From Welwitschia mirabilis (lineage: Eukaryota > Gnetophyta > Gnetopsida > Welwitschiales), in assembly GCA_051453625.1 (NCBI GenBank), contig JBOZIK010000001.1, positions 221,707,665-221,771,664 of the forward strand: 64,000 nucleotides of DNA. The letters are read 5' to 3'. Below the pieces are notes generated by a model that did not search any database, was not told the origin of the DNA, and saw nothing but the letters and a program-made list of their open reading frames with translations. This document shows, piece after piece, positions 60,863 to 64,000 of the stretch (position 1 is the stretch's first letter; each line of letters starts with the position of its first letter). The position numbers and the translations under genes are program-made.

Positions 60863-62790
60863 TTTAAACTTCTCTTTAAATTTTGATTGAGTTTGAGAAT
60901 GTCCTATATATTGTAAATACTAGCTTTGTTGGGTTCTTTCCTTTTATGAAGTTTGGTGATTTCTACTTCCTATAATTTTCACTTATTCTCCTAATGAATT
61001 TTCATGTTTCATATATTTATTTTTTTAAGAAGTTCCCATTAATCATCATTTTGAAATTTTTTTTGCTATTTGATATTAATCCATTATAAAAGAATCAAAT
61101 TAGTCTTCCTTCTTCATAGTGATGTTAAAGGATTTCTTATTTTTTCACATAAATTTTGTAAGTCCTCTTGTTAAGGCCTCTTGTTTGTATGAAGAGAAGA
61201 AATGTTTTAAGATTGTACTTTCAAGTGTTTCAAATTTTTAATTAAGAAGGGTTTTAAAGATATATATTAATTTTTTATTTTATATTTTTAAGTTATATAA
61301 TTGAAGAGAACAAATTTTGCATCTTCTATTTGAAGAAGGTTATTATTTCCAAAGACAATGAATTACACTTTTATATTCTTGAATGTGTAAGTATGAATTC
61401 ACATATTCTAAATATTTAGATAATGTAGTAGATAAATTGATTAAAATACTTGTTAGATGACTATTTTCTATGAAATTGGAAATGGCTTATGGGAATACAT
61501 TTCAACTTTTGTGAATTAAACTTGAGTGTGATTTAAATAACACTATATATGTTTATAGGTAACCCAAGAAAAAAAGGTATTTAATGTAGTTTCATAATGG
61601 AAATGAAACATAACTTTATTATGAAGAGTATGTTTAGTTAAGAAAAAGGAAGTAGATTTAGTCAATTAAGTAATGTCTCATTAAGAAAGAATACTATTAA
61701 CATGCACTAGAATTTCTTAACAGGCATTTAGTAAGAATACTAATAACCATAAGAAAAAGAAAAGAAGATAATATATTCAATGAATTCGACAATGACTTCA
61801 ACTGAGATAAGAATAACTTAGAAAATCACAATGATAATATGATGAAGATCAAAGTTAAATATAAAATATAAAAAGTCCATTCATCAACACATATGAATGT
61901 ATATGCAACTTCATGTTATATTTTTAACATCCATTATGTCTTATATATTTTATTTATAAATAAAAACTATGGAATCATTCATAAATAAATAAAATCTTAA
62001 CTAAAGTTAACAATATTAAAAGACAATATATTTATGCATTACTAAAATTACAAGTTACCATAAAAATTCCATTATCTAACATTAATAAGGACTTGTACAT
62101 TTTGTTCTTTACTTAATCTCTTTAGTAAATATTGATCTTTCATTATTCAAACCATTCCTTTGATTTCTTGCTTGTTAAAGTATAATTTATTTAAAATTAA
62201 ACCAAGTGATGATGAAAATATCTACTTTGTAATGCTTTTGGTAACTACATGGTTTCCAACCTTATCTCACATCATAGAATTAAATTAAAATATTTTCATA
62301 TAAAACTAAGTAAAGAGATGTGTATATATGTGTGTAGTCCAATAGAAGATTTTAACAAGAGATTTTAAATAATAAATATAAGTATCAAGTTAGTGAATTC
62401 ACTAATTTATAGTATAAGTGAAAAAGCACTCTCATTTTAGCAAACACAATGTGTACTTAGTTATTTTACTTCAAGAATGGTCATATGATCTCCACTTATC
62501 TAACTACCACTCTAGTAAAATACTCATTAAATTTCATTTTACTTATTTGCAGCTTAGAGTCAATAACATTGAAAATATAGTGATACAGCTAAGCTTGGAC
62601 TATTGCTTTGTATTTTGTGGAATCCACCACCTCTCGTTTTCACCTTTTCTTAATTTAATAACTTATAAGACTCTTTTTTTTAACTGTAGATTTGATTAAA
62701 GTAGTAGCCAGCCATGTAGGGCACTTTTACTCTTCTTCACTTATCCTTCTCTCTTAGACCAAATCCTTTGCCTTATAAGTAAGTCTAATA
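60863..62790 (+). repeat. Repeat E, copy 5, second part (repeats 60060-60650, then continues)
   Basis: 60870-61440 repeats 60060-60640 at about 88-90% identity, then E continues to 62790. The last 90 bases (agccatgtagggc...ccttataag) mirror the start of copy 1 at 2292. The duplication sits on both sides of gap 60763-60862, but the left copy carries the foreign tail described above. No gene is present; the ORF at 62418-62699 has no domain. Confidence 0.8.
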
Positions 62791-63130
62791 CTCAGACTAA
62801 ATATCGCATTTACTCTCAAAAAGTAGCCATGGACTATAGTGTTAGATGTGTGGTCCCCATGCGCAATCNNNNNNNNNNNNNNNNNNNNNNNNNNNNNNNN
62901 NNNNNNNNNNNNNNNNNNNNNNNNNNNNNNNNNNNNNNNNNNNNNNNNNNNNNNNNNNNNNNNNNNNNCTTTGTGATGGTTCAAATCAAAATTAGTGTGA
63001 AAGATATCATAATCAAAAATAATAAAAATTCAAATTGTTTGAAAATAAAAAAAGGACTACTAAAATGCTACATTTTAATGTTAATCCGAGAATTCCCTTT
63101 AATGCAAGAATTCCTTTTATTGTGGTTAGG
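62791..63130. other. Stretch around the last gap
   Basis: It holds sequence not seen elsewhere in the window (62791-62868) and, after the 100-N block, 63000-63130 with no recognisable feature. I see no gene or RNA. Confidence 0.5.
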
Positions 63131-64000
63131 AAATTAGAAAGGGCTTATTGCAACACATTTCAACTTCTATGAATTAGACTTGAATGTGATTAAAATAACA
63201 TCATATATGTTTATAGGTAACCCAAAAAAAAAAGGTATTCAATGTAGTTCCATAATGGAAATGGAACATAACTTTATTACAAAGAGTATGTTTAGTTTAA
63301 AAAACTAAGTTCGTTCAGTTAATTAAGTTAACTTCTCATTAATAAAGGACACTATTGGCATGTAGTAGGCTTCGCTAACAAACATTTAGTAAGAATACTA
63401 ATAACTATCAAAAAAGAAAAGAAGATAAAATATACAATGAATTCAACAATGACTTCAACTGAGATAATAATATCTTAGAAAATCACAATGATAATATGGT
63501 GAAGATCAAAGTTAAATATCAAATATAAAAAGTCCATTCGTCAATGCATATGAATGCATATGCAACTTCATTTCAGATTTTTGACATCCATTATGACTTA
63601 TGTTTTTTATTCACAAATAAAAGAAAGCTTAGCTAAAGCTATCAACTTAAAAAGATGATTTAGTTATGCATTACTAGAATTGCAGGTTACTATAAAAATT
63701 CCATTCTCTAACATTAATAAGGACTTATACATTTTGTTCTTTGCTCAATCTCTTTAACAACTATTGACCTTTTGTTATTTAAGCCATTCCTTTGATTGCT
63801 TGCTTGTTGAACTATAATTTATTTAAAATTAAACCAAGTGATGATGAAAATGTCTACTTTATAATGCTTTTGGTAACTACATGGTTTCCAACCTTATCTC
63901 ACATCATAGAATTAAGTTAAAATATTTCCATATAAAATTAAATAAAAAGATGTGTGTGTCATATATATATATATATATATATATAAAAGTGTAGTCCAAT
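63131..64000 (+). repeat. Repeat E, copy 6 (partial)
   Basis: It is a direct repeat of 61470-62345 at about 85-88% identity (for example aacccaaaaaaaaaaggtattcaatgtag against 61560 onward). It contains an (AT)n run at 63961-63985 where copy 5 has tatatatgtgtg, and runs off the window. Confidence 0.82.

Noticed and set aside
62418-62699. A 93-codon plus-strand gene
   Set aside because: It lies inside repeat E; the homologous copy 1 (about 2370-2650, reversed) does not keep the frame.

Overview
The window is about 64 kb of very AT-rich nuclear DNA and is almost certainly from a flowering plant with a repeat-rich genome. The evidence is nested Ty1/copia and Ty3/gypsy (Athila-like) retrotransposons, an L1-type LINE with a plant-style C-terminal domain, a tRNA-derived SINE, and methylation-type decay in which Gln and Arg codons have become stops. 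I found no intact host gene, no intact tRNA or rRNA gene and no CRISPR array. Nineteen N blocks interrupt the sequence. Thirteen are exactly 100 N and most of these are flanked by a duplicated sequence.

Layout. 1-2291: minus-strand copia element A (integrase to gag, then its 311-bp 5' LTR). 2292-5708: a non-coding repeat called E here, reverse orientation. 5709-19211: plus-strand copia element B, which looks Sirevirus-like; its 5' LTR is split by a 5'-truncated LINE (about 6996-11762), and its RT-RNase H part is repeated across a gap. 19212-25836: Athila-like gypsy element 1 inserted into B's 3' LTR (LTR, decayed tRNA-Asp primer site, gag, protease). 26677-40304: related gypsy material (second gag-protease, RT, RNase H, integrase, a third ORF with a heptad-repeat coiled coil, polypurine tract, 3' LTR). 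40305-45254: two forward E copies, one carrying a SINE. 45255-46982: minus-strand copia LTR end with a gypsy LTR inserted in it. 46983-48246: gypsy 3' end, then unannotated AT-rich sequence. 48347-51958: E again, duplicated across a gap. 52059-58534: minus-strand copia element C, a sister of B. 58535-62790 and 63131-64000: more E.

How the parts fit. E was the first target. A Sirevirus-like copia inserted into E; its two flanks, 45250-45254 (aggtg) and 58535-58539 (aggtt), match the empty site at 49718. A gypsy element then inserted into the copia 3' LTR with target duplication TTCAT, seen before the LTR at 21446 and, in reverse, at 45711. The same two insertions at the same two sites occur in both arms of the window (about 2.3-22.7 kb forward, 43-62.8 kb reversed), so the arms are diverged inverted copies of one composite locus. 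The LINE is present only in the left arm and is therefore younger. All coding units are pseudogenes; the window records transposon history, not a working pathway.
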